A stretch of DNA of 64,000 nt from Syngnathus acus (GCF_901709675.1 NC_051092.1:996491-1060490); one strand, 5' to 3'; shown: positions 13,931-34,649, counted from the first letter of the stretch. Numbers and translations are program-made. Notes: generated from the sequence alone by a model not told the origin.

Positions 13931-16900
13931 CTGGGAAAGCGATGGAAAGTGACGTGCTGCAGCCATGAGGCACGCAGTACAATAACAAAGTGACACCGCT
14001 GGGCCACCGTCCTTCACTTCACATGTCAAGGTTTTAGTTGACCTTGAAACTGCAGAATGCATTCCTTCAGTTGAAGCAACAAATCATGGCGACTGATGGT
14101 TAAAGAAGAACCTTCAAAGTTGAACTCTATCTGTTCTGTGACGTCGGTTGATGACGGCCGCGGAAGCTAGTTTTCCGTTTTCAGGCATGTTTTTCCAGGA
14201 ACTTTGGCTTGAACTCCACTTTCCAAGGAAATCATTTCAAACATTCTGGTGATCAACTTCTTTCTAAATGACAAAGAAATGTGTGAGGAAATAAAGTAGT
14301 AGTTGTGCTGCTTTCTTTTTAGAAGCACAGTTGCCTTCTCTCATTGGCTACGTTGACATGGGCAAATTTTCATTCTTCATCATTTCACTTCGGCAAAGAC
14401 GCTTTCATTGAGGCACCTTTGTACTAAAGCATGGGGGAGAGAAGCGAGAGAGTGAGGACAAGAGCGGGAGGGGAGCTGAGCCACGTTTAAGCCACTCATT
14501 TGATTCACAATTCACACGCAGATCCCAGCCAGGGGGCAGGGATTTTGAGGAGGAGAGATCAGTAGCCAGGCTTAAGTTAAAATGTCAAACGCTTTACTTT
14601 GACTTCATGGAGGGAGAGGGAGAGAGAGAGAGAAAAAAAAAAAAAGACAGTTCAGAGACCCATAGCAAACCGCACGCTACCAAACATTTGCCCTCCTTTT
14701 TGTAAAGAAAAAAATGAAGGCACAGGCTGGCTCTTTCACGGAGCTCTGACGGCCAGTGATACTCCATCATCACACTGCCACTAATTGGAGAAGTAGTGCT
14801 CAGTTATTTGGAAGAAGGTGCCAAACTCAATGAACCATTCAATGCAATCCTTACTGAAATGTAATCTAAATAGAAGGCCTGCCTTCACAGAAAAAAAAAA
14901 CCAGGGTGCATGCACACAGCGTTTCAAGTGAAAAAAAAGAAAAAAGAAATTGTGACGTAGTACCACGGCTGACCTATGAGAGGCAGCATGTCACCCCCGG
15001 GCAACCAGACTACCAGAAATTTCAAAGAAGAACAAGGATTAGTAGAAGAAGAAGTAGAAGACGCTAGTTTAATTGTTAGCTTACCTCGTCATTACTTTGC
15101 GGTAATAAACCTCTGCACTGAAAACATTGCTAATTCAGGAAAAAAAAATCGAGTAATGGGCAACATAGTTTCCATGCATGGCAGGCAAACAAAACAGTCA
15201 ATGTAGCCCCATAAATAACTTTCAAAAAACAAAAGAGTAGCCATGCATGATATTGCCGTAACTGTCCTAAGTACTCCATTCCCAAATTAAAATCTCCAAG
15301 TGAGTTTCAAGGAACGGAACATTAATGATGCAAGAGTTGGACATGATAGAATAGATCTTCATTGTCATTGTCAGACATGTACAACGATACCTGGTTGTGT
15401 GCCTCACTGGGACAGGAAATGGTGTGTTTGCATTGCGCCTGCCTCATCTGAGAGGTGTTTTCCAGGAACTCCTCAAACGGCTTCCTCTGGATAAGCTGCC
15501 AGCCTCGAGCTCGCGACTGAGACTGCATCAGAAATGCAACTTCAATTTCATTGGACGCCTTTAGTTCATAACACGAAGATTGCAAATTTATTTTGGATGA
15601 CAAAGAAATAAATGCCCAAAATATGTTCAACAGAGTTCTTCGGGACTGCACGTAAAGGCTCTGCTGAAGGTTAACACGCTTTTGATAAGCAGCGCCCTCT
15701 GCCGGTCAGTCTGTCTCCAAACGCAACAACATGCCTTGAGACAAGCCTTGAAAATTACAACCACACGACCAAGCTTTGAAACTTGCATTCATCTAACTCA
15801 CAGACCATGAGAGGGGAAAAATGTCAGAATATCAAATATACAATAAGTATTCAGTTCAACTAAACAATCATTGGCCACCACAATTAATCCCCCACAAAAT
15901 GACGTTTAATCAAAGAAATAAAGTGTTCCGAAAATACACCACAAATCCACAAACATCAAACCATGGAAAACTGAATGATGGAAACCCATTTTTCTCTTTG
16001 AGTAAACCAGAACAGACACCCTCAGCAATGGCAAATGTATTCCATAATAATAGATACCAACTGCATATTTGTCACGTCTGGTCCATCGGCCAATATGAGG
16101 TTTGTTTGAAATTGTCGAGACAGATGATTAGACATAATTCCATACAATCAGTAGTGGCAGTCGTGCATCGGGACTAAAGACATTTCATCTCGCTTGCTCG
16201 GTTTCTATTCAGCTCTCCAACAATAACACCTCCCCAATGAAAGGAAATTCCACCGCCTTCTCTGCCCTGGGCTGAAACACACTTAATCCTACTCTGGTAA
16301 TGAGGTCACCCTCACAAGCTACATTTCAGCACCAGGATTTGCTTTGATGGGACCTCCATCCCGAGTGAAAGTTCCACTTATTGAATTGGAGTAAGGTACT
16401 ACTCCCACTTTTTCATGTTCTATTGAGAACCATGGCAAGATCAGCCGGCATGGCCTCAAGTGGAAGTGACAGTGTGGCTACGAGACACATTAGCGCTGGG
16501 AGGAAATTGGAGGTAAACGCACACAAAAAAGCCAGCGCGGCTGGAAGCGGCGAGGCACAGGGGGCAGGAAATAAACTTGTATCTAAGCTGATTACCCGCG
16601 CGGCCGGCCGGGCCTCTTCGGCAGCCCGACTTCGCCGTGACCAATGTTGTTAATTAGAGATTGTTGAAGGGAAAAAAAGGCTGCCTTGTCAGACTGGCTG
16701 TAGTGTTCGTGATGGCTGGAGGATGAGGGGTGGGGGGGCACGCGGAGCTCATAATTGGGGCTGTATGCCGTATCGGTGGCCGGCCGGCGGGTCGGAGCGC
16801 CGGTGATGATTGCTGTGAGCAGGTGGCCGGGGTGGCAGCTCCGTCCCGGGCCAGCCTGTCGGTTCTCGTCAGGGCCTGGAACAGTGAGCAGACAGCTCCT

Positions 16901-19900
16901 GAGCCCTGCCGCTCATTACGCCAAGTTGCCCGCCTTGTTGCCTAGTGACGCCCCCCACAGCCCCTCCATAACACTTCCTGCCTGGCCCAACAATGTAAGC
17001 CGCAGTCATGACAGACCTCTTCAACTTTGTCCACTAATGGGCGAAAGGTGAACGAATACGCCACTTCTGGCCGTATCCTCTTTCCATTCAGCAAGTTGCG
17101 CGGATTTGTCATCTGCGCGAAGCAGAGTCAAAGTAAAACATCAACCTGCTTTAGGCTCCATAGAAATGCCAAAAACAAACGGCTACAAGTTAGACGATTA
17201 AATATCATGTAAATAAAGTTTGTGCGTGGTGATTCGTTTATCAAGATTTCCGAGGAATTTTGATGAGCTTTATGAAGTATAAACAAATCCGCCATGTTAA
17301 GACTCATTTGGGAAAAGGGCATGTGTGGAAAGGTTTTGGCACAACCAAAGAAGCAACCACTGAGGTTTAATGATGACTTTTTGAACAGAGCACAACCTTA
17401 AACTGTGAAATGAGATGACATATTTGATCCAGGCTCATAGAAAGTTGGAATCGCAATATTATCCGATACGCGCTCACTAATAGATGCTTCTTATATATTA
17501 CATCTTGAATAAACACCAACTTTTTACGACACGTCTAGGATCTGTAATCAAGTTCATTTCATCCAATCAGCAATAAACTGACGACACCTCGTCTCGGCGG
17601 GGATGTCGGCATCCCGAGTGCAAAAAGTCAACGTGAAATATATCACAGCCGCAAGTCGGAGACGTACAAACATAAAATAATCGCCCAAAGCGGTCCAAGT
17701 CAAACTATTCTGCGGTGTTGACCCGGACTACAAGAAGGGAAAACTTCATTTATCATGCCAAGAGGCCCACAGCGGTGGAAAGTTGAAAATGCCTTATCAT
17801 TAGTCACGGGCAGGACGCCTGTCTGGAATGTCTCACTTTGGAAGCTCGGGTCGGGATATCGGTGGGCGGGGATCGGTACTCCGCTCGCCGCGTCGGGGCC
17901 ATCAAAGCGAGCGTCGCTAGCACAAGGCGGTGAATATATAAATTGCCGTTTGCCAATCTCTCTGTGAGCAAAATCAGTAGGAAACTTCCTAGCGACCCAA
18001 CGTAGTCTTTCCATTTATCTGACCCCATTCCAAAGCATCTTTCATCACATTGGGTGGGAAGGCAATTGGGCGTTTCCAACTCACCAATAGAACAAAATGA
18101 CAAATGGAATCATTATGGAAAGCCAACAGTAAAAAAAAAAAAGAATCATTTTCTTCCGGCTGCTCTGACATTACAAGCCTGTTTAACTTGAGGTATCAAG
18201 GGAGGTGTGAAGGATCCCGCCAAAGAACCAGCCCGGGGAGGCTTACAAAATGAGGGAGAGGACAGGGAGAAAGAGAGCGGAAAGGAAAGTCATTAATCAC
18301 ACCGCAGACTCGACGTTCTGCGTGGAGAACGGCCAGCGGACGCTCTGTACGGGTGGTCAATTAGTTCATAAATTTCGACTCGGGTTCCGAACTCTGCCAG
18401 AGCAAACCGCATCGTATCGGGGCCAAATTGTCATGCCGTGACCCCGTGGCGTCCCCCCCGTCCCCCCCCCCCTGCTTGCGGCGCTCATTCCATTTCAAGC
18501 CCGGCCTGAATGGTTTGACTGCGGTTACATGGGACGGCCTAACATCCTGGATCTGCCAAGGCGTTCAAACTGGGTTCACTAACTTTGCCGCTTCCAGGAG
18601 ATCAAAACATTTGTCAAATCTTTTCCATTTTGCACGCAGTCCCGCATGATTAAGTTGCAGAATGTTTAGTAAGTATGTCACTTGACAATCAAGATGCAAC
18701 CTCAGATTAATGCAAGAACAACTAAATGGGGTCATAAATTAGTCAATAACCTATAGAATATCGATTGTATTATTATTATTGCTATTTTATTGCCAATTGC
18801 GCAATGACAGTCTTTACTATTTCCCAATTCATATTTTTTTATTCGTCCCAAATTATGGCAATTTAAGATATTTTGGGGGGGGCAGGGGGTTAATTTGCAT
18901 GAATTTAAACATGCACAACCAATACATCAAATACAATTTACGTTTTGTATTGAAGCTCTATTTCTTCTAACCTAACTTTCACATCTGCCTCATAGTTCTG
19001 AGCTTTGAGGTTCAAATTCCTTCTCCACGTCTCTTGATTTCAAGCAAAGAATTTTTTTCATGCCTTTCTGCGCCTAAGCACATGGAGATATCGGCCAGCA
19101 ACGTATTCATCTCTATCAGTGGTGATGAGCGTGAAGACAATCAGGAGTCAGACGTGTGTGCGTGCAGATATGCACGACCATACTGTATATGTGTGTGCGG
19201 GAGGTCGGAAACGGATATGTAAAGGCTGAGGTAGTTCCTTGGAAACAAAGGCCCCCGAATCACATGAGTCTTTCCTTCCACAGGCGCCCGAGGCTCCCGT
19301 CCACCCCAGTGGAATGCTTGAGAGAGAACATCCTGGAGCTGCCGCCCCCCCTCGTTTCCCTTCACCTGACCTAAAGCACATCACGGCAATCAATAACGCG
19401 GAACAGCGGCGATTGTTACAACAATGCTGTCGTAATAGGCGCTTTGGTCTACAAACGTAGTCGAGTTCTTTTTTCAAAGAAAACAATGACCGCGTGACCT
19501 TTCTAACCCCTCACGAGCCAATTACAAGACAAACTCTCAAGGTATCAGCTTTCGCTCTGGATAATCTTCATCTTCACCCCTCCACATTTGCAATGCTCTT
19601 CATTTTACTAGCCCGACTGCACTGCTCAAAGGTCACCCCCGCTTCTCTTTTATGTCCCCCCCGCCTCCCTTCCTCCTCTCCTTTTGGGAGGCCCCTTTTC
19701 CAACACGCCCAGCGCAGCCTTGCATTCCACAGAATGTGGGAGCACCTTCAAACGGCATCGCAGACGGACGCTCACACACACACGGCCGGCGGCCACATGG
19801 AGGGCTGACTGAGTGGTGGCCTCAGCTGCCGTTCAGCCGCCCGCGCGAAGGAAATGTCAGAGCAGCGGCGCAGTATGCGCGATGACAAGGAGAAAGCAAC

Positions 19901-21194
19901 TGCGTCTGGGGCGATAACTGCATCGCATTAGCCACTTGCAAGCTACCGCACGGAAACACGGCCGCCTGGTGCTGGTGAGGCTGGCAGCTGCTTCTCAGAG
20001 AGCACTTCTTCATCTGACCTCCCCAAATCCTTCAGCTCACTACGACACTGATCACTGATACACACCTAGAGTTTTCCAAGCAAGGCCAAAAATATTGACA
20101 GATGTTATCACGTGACTATGGTTTGGTGACGCTGCAACTTCCGGCACTTCTGTTGACATGTCGAAGAAAAGAGACAAGTCTATTGTTTCTCCGGGCGGGG
20201 CTTTGGCTTGTCTCCTGTCATGCCAGTTTGCTGTGATGATCACATCTGGATGGATTTAGCCAAGGAATGGTATAAAGAATTTAATAGGCTCCACTCCTCT
20301 CACAGTTTTTGGCGACTGATTAAGAGGCGTTTTAGATCTCGTTCACATCAATGAGCACCATCTGTGATTTATTAACTTTTCACTTGTTCGCCTTCACTGG
20401 AATAGATCATGAAGACTGATGAAGATTTACATGCAGATTTGAGGAAGAGGGAAGGATGATTATGTTATGTTCCTTCGAAAATGACATGTTGACATTGCAT
20501 TCACTTGTAATCCCGAGAAGGGCAATTAGCATTTGCAACTAAACATCCAATGCAACAATGCAGCATGAGCTAGCACACCCCAGCTTCTGAGGCCTAACTG
20601 GCGTGACTCTTGTTGCTTTATTATTGGGCTAAAAATCATCCACTACTGTCACAAATGAGCTTTCTCATGCCATAATGTTACCACTTGTCACTTCAGTTCG
20701 GGAGACACGTGCGTTAACAGTCGAGTTCTGTACAAAAACTACATATAAACTACTGTTTACTTCTGTGGCGGTGTTTTTTTTTTTTTTGTGTCAACTAAAC
20801 ATATGATCCAATTGTGTTTCAACGGAAATAAATGTTAGGTGAAGAGTTGTTTTTGTTTTTACCTTGTAAGTTGAGACTTGCACTTCAGTAGCGGGTGCTC
20901 GTTACTGTTGTTCAGCACGAGGTGTCGCCAAATATCAAGTCAAGCTGACGCTGCATTTAAAGACATTTTTAATGTCGTAAATTCTACAGTCACGATAAAC
21001 GTGCAACACTATCAACGGTCGCTTCCAGATAAATTGAAAAGTATTGAAAGTGTTAAGGATCAAATGTTTCATTTCATTCGTCACTCGTCTTGGTTTGTTA
21101 TAGGTGAATAAAAGTATATTACCTGAAAGTAAAAATGTAAGGAAACAAACTGCTGCCTCGCTTGGTGATTTTGAAAATTCCTACGACTTTAAAA

Positions 21195-21740
21195 GCAAGC
21201 ACACGAAAGTGACGTCACCATAGGAAGTAAACAGGAAGCAGAGTTTTGCACTTGCAGGCATACGGTGTTGTCTGCTCGTTAATAAATCGCTATTTTCAAA
21301 ACAGAGTCTGCTTGCTTGCCACACTTTTGCCTCCGCTATTATGCAGCTCTAAACACGACGGGCAACAGAGGTAACGCTGATATTCTGCTTTGGGGAATGG
21401 AAAACACGCCGTTATTATTTTCCGGGTTCCCAGTTCGGAATAAAGTCTTTGTGTTTTAAACTCGGTTTGACTAACGTTAGAAATGTCTTACTAGGCTCCG
21501 TTTTTCTCGCGTTTGAAAATTAAATGGCGCTACGACTACAACACAATGAATCGCTCTGTTGACCATTTGTGATATTTGCGAGAGGAAAAGAATGACAGAC
21601 ATCCTTTTGTACTCGCCATGCACAGCTCCATGCACTTCTCATTAGACGGGATCTGCATCGACCTTTACTTGTTGAAGTAGAAGCTAATCTCACCTCAATT
21701 TTATTTCAGTGTGTGGTATGCTAATGTGAAACCAGTAAAA
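21195..21740 (+). promoter_or_regulatory. SNAPC5 promoter and 5' UTR with an intron
   Basis: A perfect CRE (TGACGTCA, 21210-21217) and a nearby GGAAGT ETS-like site sit about 530 bp upstream of the SNAPC5 start codon. A possible non-coding first exon ends at 21370 with the donor GTAACG. A good acceptor (polypyrimidine tract then CAG) ends at 21709, just before the coding exon. A three-codon upstream ORF (ATG at 21718) lies in the leader. The transcription start is not determined. Confidence 0.45.
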
Positions 21741-22267
21741 ATGCACAGCCGTCTACAAGAGTTGAAAAAGGAAGAGGAGACTCTTCTCAAAATCAAAGTC
21801 ATGCTACAGGACCAACTGAACAGGTTAAAGGTGAGCATCCGATTTAAACAGCATTTTATTTGGTTTGTATTGTACATTTTGTTTGGTCTGTGTTTCAGTT
21901 TGAAGAAGGTGCCTTGAAATCAATTATTAGAGCTCAAAATGAGGAGGCAGAACCCAAATGCCCGTCTCCAGAAATTGAGGTATCCTATCAGAGAGTGTCC
22001 ATTCACCAGATACATAGCAAAATCTAATCACATGCAAGATTTGTATCAAGAATATTGTTTTTGTATGTGCAGGATGTCAACCTCGACGATGAAAACAAAA
22101 TCAACTGCACCAAGCTTCTGCTGAATACTGCTGCCGATTACAATATGGAGGAGGAAGAGGAAGAAGATGAGGAAGAAGATGAGGATGATGAAGAAGAGCA
22201 GAATGAAAATGATGACGAGTTTGTGTTTGTGCCCGATGGGGATGACGAACATGACGACGATTACTGA
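21741..22267 (+). CDS. snapc5: SNAPC5, snRNA-activating protein complex subunit 5 (SNAP19)
   Basis: This is the small subunit of the SNAPc complex, which binds proximal sequence elements of snRNA genes in the nucleus for RNA polymerase II and III transcription. There are three coding exons: 21741-21830, 21899-21979 and 22073-22267, with GT-AG boundaries, for 121 residues. The N-terminus (MHSRLQELKKEEETLL...DQLNRLK) is the conserved coiled-coil of the family and starts at the same place as the human protein. The C-terminal third is a long run of Glu/Asp (about residues 81-121) ending DDDY; the human protein also ends in an acidic tail but is shorter (98 residues). The gene sits upstream of LCTL here, whereas in human it lies between RPL4 and MAP2K1. 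The intact introns rule out a retrocopy. Confidence 0.93.
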
Positions 22268-22661
22268 GCTGCTTGGCTTCTTCCTTCATGCTGCATCTAA
22301 ACACTCCAATGTCACGTTCTGTAGATGTGTTGATTTGTCCAACGGTGTAGTATTTTCATTTGAAAAGTTTAATTTATTGTCACTAGTTTGTGGCTTGTTG
22401 GATTTTAGTCTGGTGCTCATAGTATCCTCTCCATTACCTTGTGAAATGCATTCGAATTTCAGTTAGTCGTACGATCTTTGTTTCAAATGTCGTTAGAAAT
22501 GTCACACCGAAATATCCGGTGACGTGTAGGTGCTTTATTTTTTCTATCCATTTGACTATTAGGTACCACTGTTTAGCTGAAAACTACAAATGTTAATGTT
22601 AAAATGTGCCTGTTAGCACTAAAGAGTATGGCTGGGCCATATAAAGATACCATAAGCACAA

Positions 22662-22667
22662 AATAAA
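22662..22667 (+). terminator. SNAPC5 poly(A) signal
   Basis: The first AATAAA downstream of the SNAPC5 stop codon, giving a 3' UTR of about 400 nt. Confidence 0.6.
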
Positions 22668-23931
22668 CAATTTTTTGTATGTGTTTTCATTTTCTAGAAG
22701 ATTATTTTTATTTACATCTCCACTTGACATTAGTGACTATTATGTAAAGGATTTTCACATTAAGTAGTGTGTATAAGCATTCTTGTTTATTGAATGTCTT
22801 TCCAATACAGCCAATAGCCCCGCTTTAATTCTTTCTGTATTCGAGGCCAATGAGTTATGCCGTGTAAACACTTTCTGCCAACAAACCATTCAGCATTTTC
22901 TAACAGCGACAACAAAGCAGCGAGCCGAACAATAGGAGCAGCTTTGAATGTCATCGCGGGGGCCAGCTCTGCACACGCGTGCACTACTTACTGCAGGAGG
23001 CAGCTTTACTCTCGACATCTGTACACAGCTTTACACTCGGTGGGCTGCAGTCCCAGGAAGAAGGAAAAAAAATATTTGCACTGGGACGGATGGGACTGAG
23101 ATCACGCTGCCTACAAATGACCTCTTCATAAAAGACAGGTAATTGGATTGGACTTTGTGACCGTTTAAAGGGGAAATGTGGAAAAAGAAGCATATTTGTG
23201 TTCTTTCCTAGAAAAATAGTAATAATACAAATGTAAATAATCACAGAAAAGTGCAAGTATTTTGTAAAAGTCTTAAAATGTTGAATTTCAGTGGGTTCAA
23301 TTAGTTGATAACGCTTATTTTAAAATGTGGCTCAAACATGCTGTGCAAAGTGTAAATAATATGTGCATTGCAAAAGTGTTTTTAGTCTAAAAATCCACAG
23401 CATTGCGGTGTGCTGTCAGGTGCACAACTGCTACATTCTATCAAATACTTTTTTAGAAATGTATGTGCAATTGGCCTAAATCTCACACTGCATAATAATG
23501 ATTTTGCTTACAGACGTGAGATCGTAGTTGTGTGAGTTGTGTCAGTCTCAGCAAAAATAAGTTCACAGTTCATTGAATTTGAATGGGGGGGGGTAATTGT
23601 GTGTTCGAGATGAGGGACCCCTCAGTGTCCATCACATGCTTCTATGTCCAGGAAGGGAAAACTGGCAGCCCAGCGGGCCTTGATCAATTTAAAAATGGGA
23701 TTTATTTATTTATTTGGGGGGCACAAACCCCAAAGATTCTTTAAAAAAATTGTTGCTTGACATTCCATATGCAATTGGACAGAGGTGTCCTGTAAAAATG
23801 GACAAAAGCCAAAATATGTTAAATGATTGGGGAGGAAAAAAAATCACTTATTTTCGTCCACACATTTTGTATGATGTGGACAGAAGTGTAGGAGAAGCAG
23901 ACCCCAAGTGCGTTGCAGGCTGAAGAAGACC
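22668..23931. other. SNAPC5-LCTL intergenic region
   Basis: About 1.26 kb without recognisable coding sequence. It should contain the LCTL promoter and 5' UTR, but I see no clear TATA box or initiator. No repeat family was recognised. Confidence 0.4.
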
Positions 23932-27537
<3,606 letters not shown>

Positions 27538-27785
27538 ACGGTGCAGCAATCACAACATGGCAATACTGTACACAAAAAACTAAATTTCATGAATTGTGTG
27601 CTCACAATGATTACGTTGATTGAATTTTAATTTGATGTGGAAACAGTGTTTACAATAACAAGCTGCAAAAAATGTGGACTCTTCCCATTAAAACATTGCT
27701 GTGAAATACCCCCACTGTCTTTTTTTTTTTTTTTTAAAGAAGTTGCCAGAGAACCGAATGCTTACTCTTCTATTTCTGTGCAAAT

Positions 27786-30700
27786 TCAAGCAAAGTTGAC
27801 AAGGCTGCAGCACACCAAAGTTGAAAAGCAGACAGGCTTGTCCTCTGTTACATTTGTATGATCTAAAAGCAAAAAGATGAAAACAATGTGACATACATGA
27901 CTTGGATTTCCAGTTGGATGTGTTGGAGTGGACAAAACTCACCAGGTTTGAAGAAGACGTGATCAACCAGCGGTCTGTCGCTGACCTGTAAGGACGTCTT
28001 GACCTTGTCAGGCCCTTGCCCACTGGACACTTCCACTCCCCACACAACTGGAGCCTCACTATAGGAAACATAAACAAACAGAAACACTGGCATGCATTCA
28101 CTCACTGGACACAACAATAGGGACATCAGCTCAATATTATTCATTTACAAAAATCGACGTGAAGTGACAGGCAGACTCATCAACTTTTTGCTATTAACAT
28201 ATCTGTAGACAAAATAACTGTGCTCAGCTAAACAGGCCCACATTTCACACGAAATATCATTGTGCATAAAATAGGACAAAATGAGTAGCTTTTGTGAAGG
28301 TTGCCTTCCTTACTTCTGGTAGAATTGAGTGATCAACGTCGGTTTGATTTGCAGTTTGAACTCGTGTGTTTCATCATAGGGGGATGTTTTGTAATGCTGT
28401 AAACACAACCTGTGAAAATAACAAGAGGAAGACTCGAAAGTCGAATTTTCGCAATGGGTTACAAAAAAATATACAATGAGCAAACTTGACTGACTGTGTG
28501 AGCAGGAAGAGTCTGTCATAGGGCAAATCTAAAAATGTTCTGCAGGTCACAATTACTTCCAGGAGATGGTGTAGTTTCTTCAGGCGGATAAATTGCTCCT
28601 GCAGATCCACCTCTGTGTTCAGGTAATAAGTCTGCATGAAATCACACATATTCAATATCCAACGCTAAAGCTCACAGAATAATGTCTCCAATCTTACCAA
28701 GTTGTTGGGCGACGTCAATTCTTCCCCTGAGAAAAAAGGATGGCAATACATTCAGTGTACAACTTCAAACACACACACAGACAATCTTTCATAAAAGTGA
28801 TTCAGTGTTTGGAGTAAATTACCAACAAGGTAGTTGAAGTAATCTTTTCCCATCTTGTTCAGGCCCATTTCTAACAACATTTGGACAGGCGTGAGGCCCG
28901 TGAGCGACACGTGCTCCATCTTCTGATTGTAGGACTGCAGGATGAGCTTGCTGAGCGTGCTGCGATTGTCTTGGTGAATCTGGCGGCAGCACAACACGGC
29001 CGTCAATGAAGCAGACTGTCATTTTTCTTTGTTACCCGGTTGAGAAGAAGCCTTACCCACGGCGTGATGTAGCCGTAAGTCAGGGCCTCGATGACCAATT
29101 TCAGGCTGTCTACGATGTCTTGATAGCAAACAACACCTGAAATATATTTGTTTGGGTTACCGCCACATGAATCCCGGTTTCTTGACTTAATGATGCTGAC
29201 TCACTCTTTCTCATGCGAACCCATAGCGTCTCCACAAAATCCAAACCGTCTCGTTCCAGGAAAGAGTTGAAAATTGGATGGACACTTTTGGGGTCTGTCT
29301 TTAGCAGCAGACCAAAAATTAAGATCGATAGGATGGGACACACGAAAGGTTATAAATGATCCCACTGCTTTACTCTTACCTCTGTTGGTTTAAAATCCTG
29401 CTCCTGTTGTGATTTTATGACACTCTGTAGCTCTAGAAGAAAAGAAAACAGGATTATCATAGGCAAAACCTGAAAAAAAAACGGAGAAAAAGAAGTAAAT
29501 ACCTTGAATGTATTCCTTGGTCAGATCCACTGCTGACTTGCTTTCCAAAGGAGTCAACCACTCCACCTCACCCGTTCTTAAACCATCAGCAAGAACCTGA
29601 AAGAACAAACAGGGAACAGTTTAAAATTCTGGTGACTATTTCATTTTGAGGGATGTGATTCACATATGCTAGCTAACATTGTTTGCATTCATAGCGGTTT
29701 CTGAAACTGCTACAGTAGCATATGTATACTCAAATACAAAACGTGTATTTTTTCTTTCCAGGGTCTTTTAAAACAAGTCTTTGTTATCACATACCTGAAG
29801 AAACTGCAGCTCCCTGAACACCTCAAACATGGGACTTCTCTTGTCTCCACTGGCAACTTTAATATTCTGACGCATTTTAAATGATTGGTTAGAGTGTGCG
29901 TTACGGTTTGAGAGCTAGGTGACATTTGAGTGTGAATTTGGGCTTACTAATGTCGCTGTAGAGGACAGCGGGGGTGTCTCGAGTACACGCTCCACGTGGT
30001 TCCACTTGAAATCCACCGTCACGCTGCTTTGCGATTCAATTGTTGTGTTTTCAACCACAATGGAGCCAAACATGATAAACTGGGCACTCCCTTTAATTGT
30101 CAACTAGAGGCAATCACAAAAGGAGTCATAATCCATAACACAACACTCAAAGGAGAATCGATTAGGAGATTGATTTACCGTGGATGTTGAGTAGTGCCTT
30201 TTCTTGTGCTCTCGTTTTAGCTCCTCTAAAGTCATGAGAGCATTTTTGTGTACAACGGGGCCTAACAGTTACGTTGGAATACAAAAAAAAAATAAAAAAA
30301 TCACACAGCAATTCACTTTGTTTCAGGATAATTTTAGCAATTCCATTATATACAGTACCTGTGCATGTAACAGAATATAATTTGACACCAGCCACTTTAT
30401 TGGCCACGGAGACACCTTCAGCTCCTAACCAGGTGGTACGAGCTGGATCCGACATGTCACATCGTACCCACAGAGGTCGTAGGACAGGATCATCCAAAGC
30501 CTCAATGTTGGCATTTTGAGATAATGTGTACCAAGACAGCAGTTGCCTTTAAAATAAAAACGCAAACATTTCGGCTGATGAAATTTGTCGTTTGAGAAAT
30601 GTGGCTCAAACGGTACCACTTAACATTAAGTAGCATTCAAATGTATAAAGGCTGGTGAGCCTCACAAAGATCTTATGGCTATCTTTTGATTTGTTTGGGG

Positions 30701-31317
30701 TCTTTTTTTACTTGGAAGCACCTTGCTTTTGTGATGGTGAGAGGCAGCGGTGCCAGTTGAGTTTGAGGAGCAGTCAACGCAACAACGCTGTCGGCGCAGT
30801 TTGATGTCTCAAGCGTCGAGTCTTCATCTGAGTCATTTAGTTTTGGAACCTACGAGACAACAGAAATTAAAGTTTATTTTTAAGATGGATGTTAATCCAC
30901 AAACAGCAGATTTTCTGAGGATTTAAAAGTTCTCACAGCTTTTTCACAAATGAAGACTTCCTGGTGCCCATAGTCCAATAAATTCAGAACTGCAATTCTA
31001 TCCCCATCCTTTTTCAATATTTGAATGTCATCCTGAAAACAAGAGATACACACGATTTAATAAGAAACATTAGAAAACTCACCGTCATCAAAAGATGTAA
31101 TTACCTCATAAGTGCAACAATGGTTGTTCTCATCTTCTAGAAGATTCCTTTAAACAGAAAAGCACGAACAATATTCACTGCACTTCACAGCTAACGGCTA
31201 CGAAAATAAGGCTTTTCGATTTAAACATCCCAACAGCGAATATCCTAAAACAACACGTAAAACTCACCTGAGTGTATTAAAAAACTGTTTTACATGTGAT
31301 AAAACCTTGGTGGCCAT
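27786..31317 (-). CDS. zwilch: ZWILCH, kinetochore component of the RZZ complex
   Basis: Zwilch joins ROD and ZW10 in the RZZ complex, which recruits dynein and Mad1-Mad2 to unattached kinetochores. Eighteen exons on the minus strand give 582 residues (human 591). From 5' to 3' they are 31317-31268, 31147-31105, 31032-30937, 30849-30722, 30546-30359, 30261-30179, 30103-29948, 29866-29795, 29596-29503, 29432-29380, 29298-29205, 29136-29057, 28979-28823, 28726-28698, 28631-28495, 28409-28314, 28058-27943, 27862-27786. All junctions are GT-AG and the frame is continuous. Diagnostic stretches are [57 protein letters not shown] and the C-terminal [13 protein letters not shown], which matches the family C-terminus. 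The gene is head-to-head with RPL4, as in human. An ATTAAA-like signal on the minus strand (27626-27631) lies past the stop. Confidence 0.94.
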
Positions 31318-31865
31318 AAGTAAAAATCTCTTTTTGTAACGACGTCAACTTGGCTGCTGCTCTTGTGAGTTTGACTCTCGCGCGCTCCGACGTCATAAGT
31401 TCAGAGTTCAACACAAACAATAATTCTTATTAAAAAAAAGACTAAAGAAATTAATAATGGGTGAGTATATTCAACTAATATGCGCTGTTTTGCGTTCATT
31501 GTGGAAATTAAGCAATTATATAAAATGATATCGTTATGCTCATGACGTACTTCCTTCATTATGTCCACGTTTGAGAACATGGCGTAAAGAAATAGTCCTC
31601 GCAAGAGGCACCATCTCTTAAATGTATACATTGGTAGCCAAATAATGTAAAATCGTAACTCAGTTACTTAAATAGTCATTTTAAATTTAAAATATCTTTT
31701 TCTCGCTGTCCCAACCCCTTTGTTAATATTTGGCTTTTGCCGGAAGTGGTTTTCGTATCGGCGGAGGCAAAATGCTTTGAGGGCGAGTTACTTACTTCCT
31801 TTTTCCAGTGGCCGCCATAGCGTGTGGAGCGTGGTTCCCGGCGAGCCGAAATTTAAATTACGATT
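31318..31865. promoter_or_regulatory. Bidirectional ZWILCH/RPL4 promoter
   Basis: The two start codons are 548 bp apart and point away from each other. On the RPL4 side, an ETS site (CCGGAAGT, 31740-31747) lies upstream of a 5'-TOP-like pyrimidine tract (CTTCCTTTTTCC, 31795-31806), the expected start-site motif for ribosomal protein mRNAs under mTOR/LARP1 control. On the ZWILCH side, a CRE-like GACGTCAT lies at 31389-31396. No TATA box was seen. Confidence 0.7.
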
Positions 31866-34647
<2,782 letters not shown>

Positions 34648-34649
34648 AC

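Larger units (their letters stand above)
1668..21194. other. Gene-free region (about 19.5 kb), possible regulatory desert
   Basis: I find no protein-coding exon with family similarity on either strand. By human synteny, SMAD6 would lie further left on the minus strand, so this could be SMAD6/LCTL-side regulatory DNA; that is inference. Visible items are a G22 run (3904-3925), a TG repeat near 5697-5728, an ATC triplet repeat near 9690-9712, a GA/A tract near 14608-14645, and CpG-rich patches near 6.8-7.0, 8.75-8.96 and 16.6-16.9 kb. The many short open frames here have no exon-like context and were not called. Confidence 0.45.

Noticed and set aside
22101-22304. Antisense open frames over the acidic tail of SNAPC5
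   Set aside because: GAG/GAT-rich coding DNA gives open antisense frames automatically; the sense frame matches SNAPC5.
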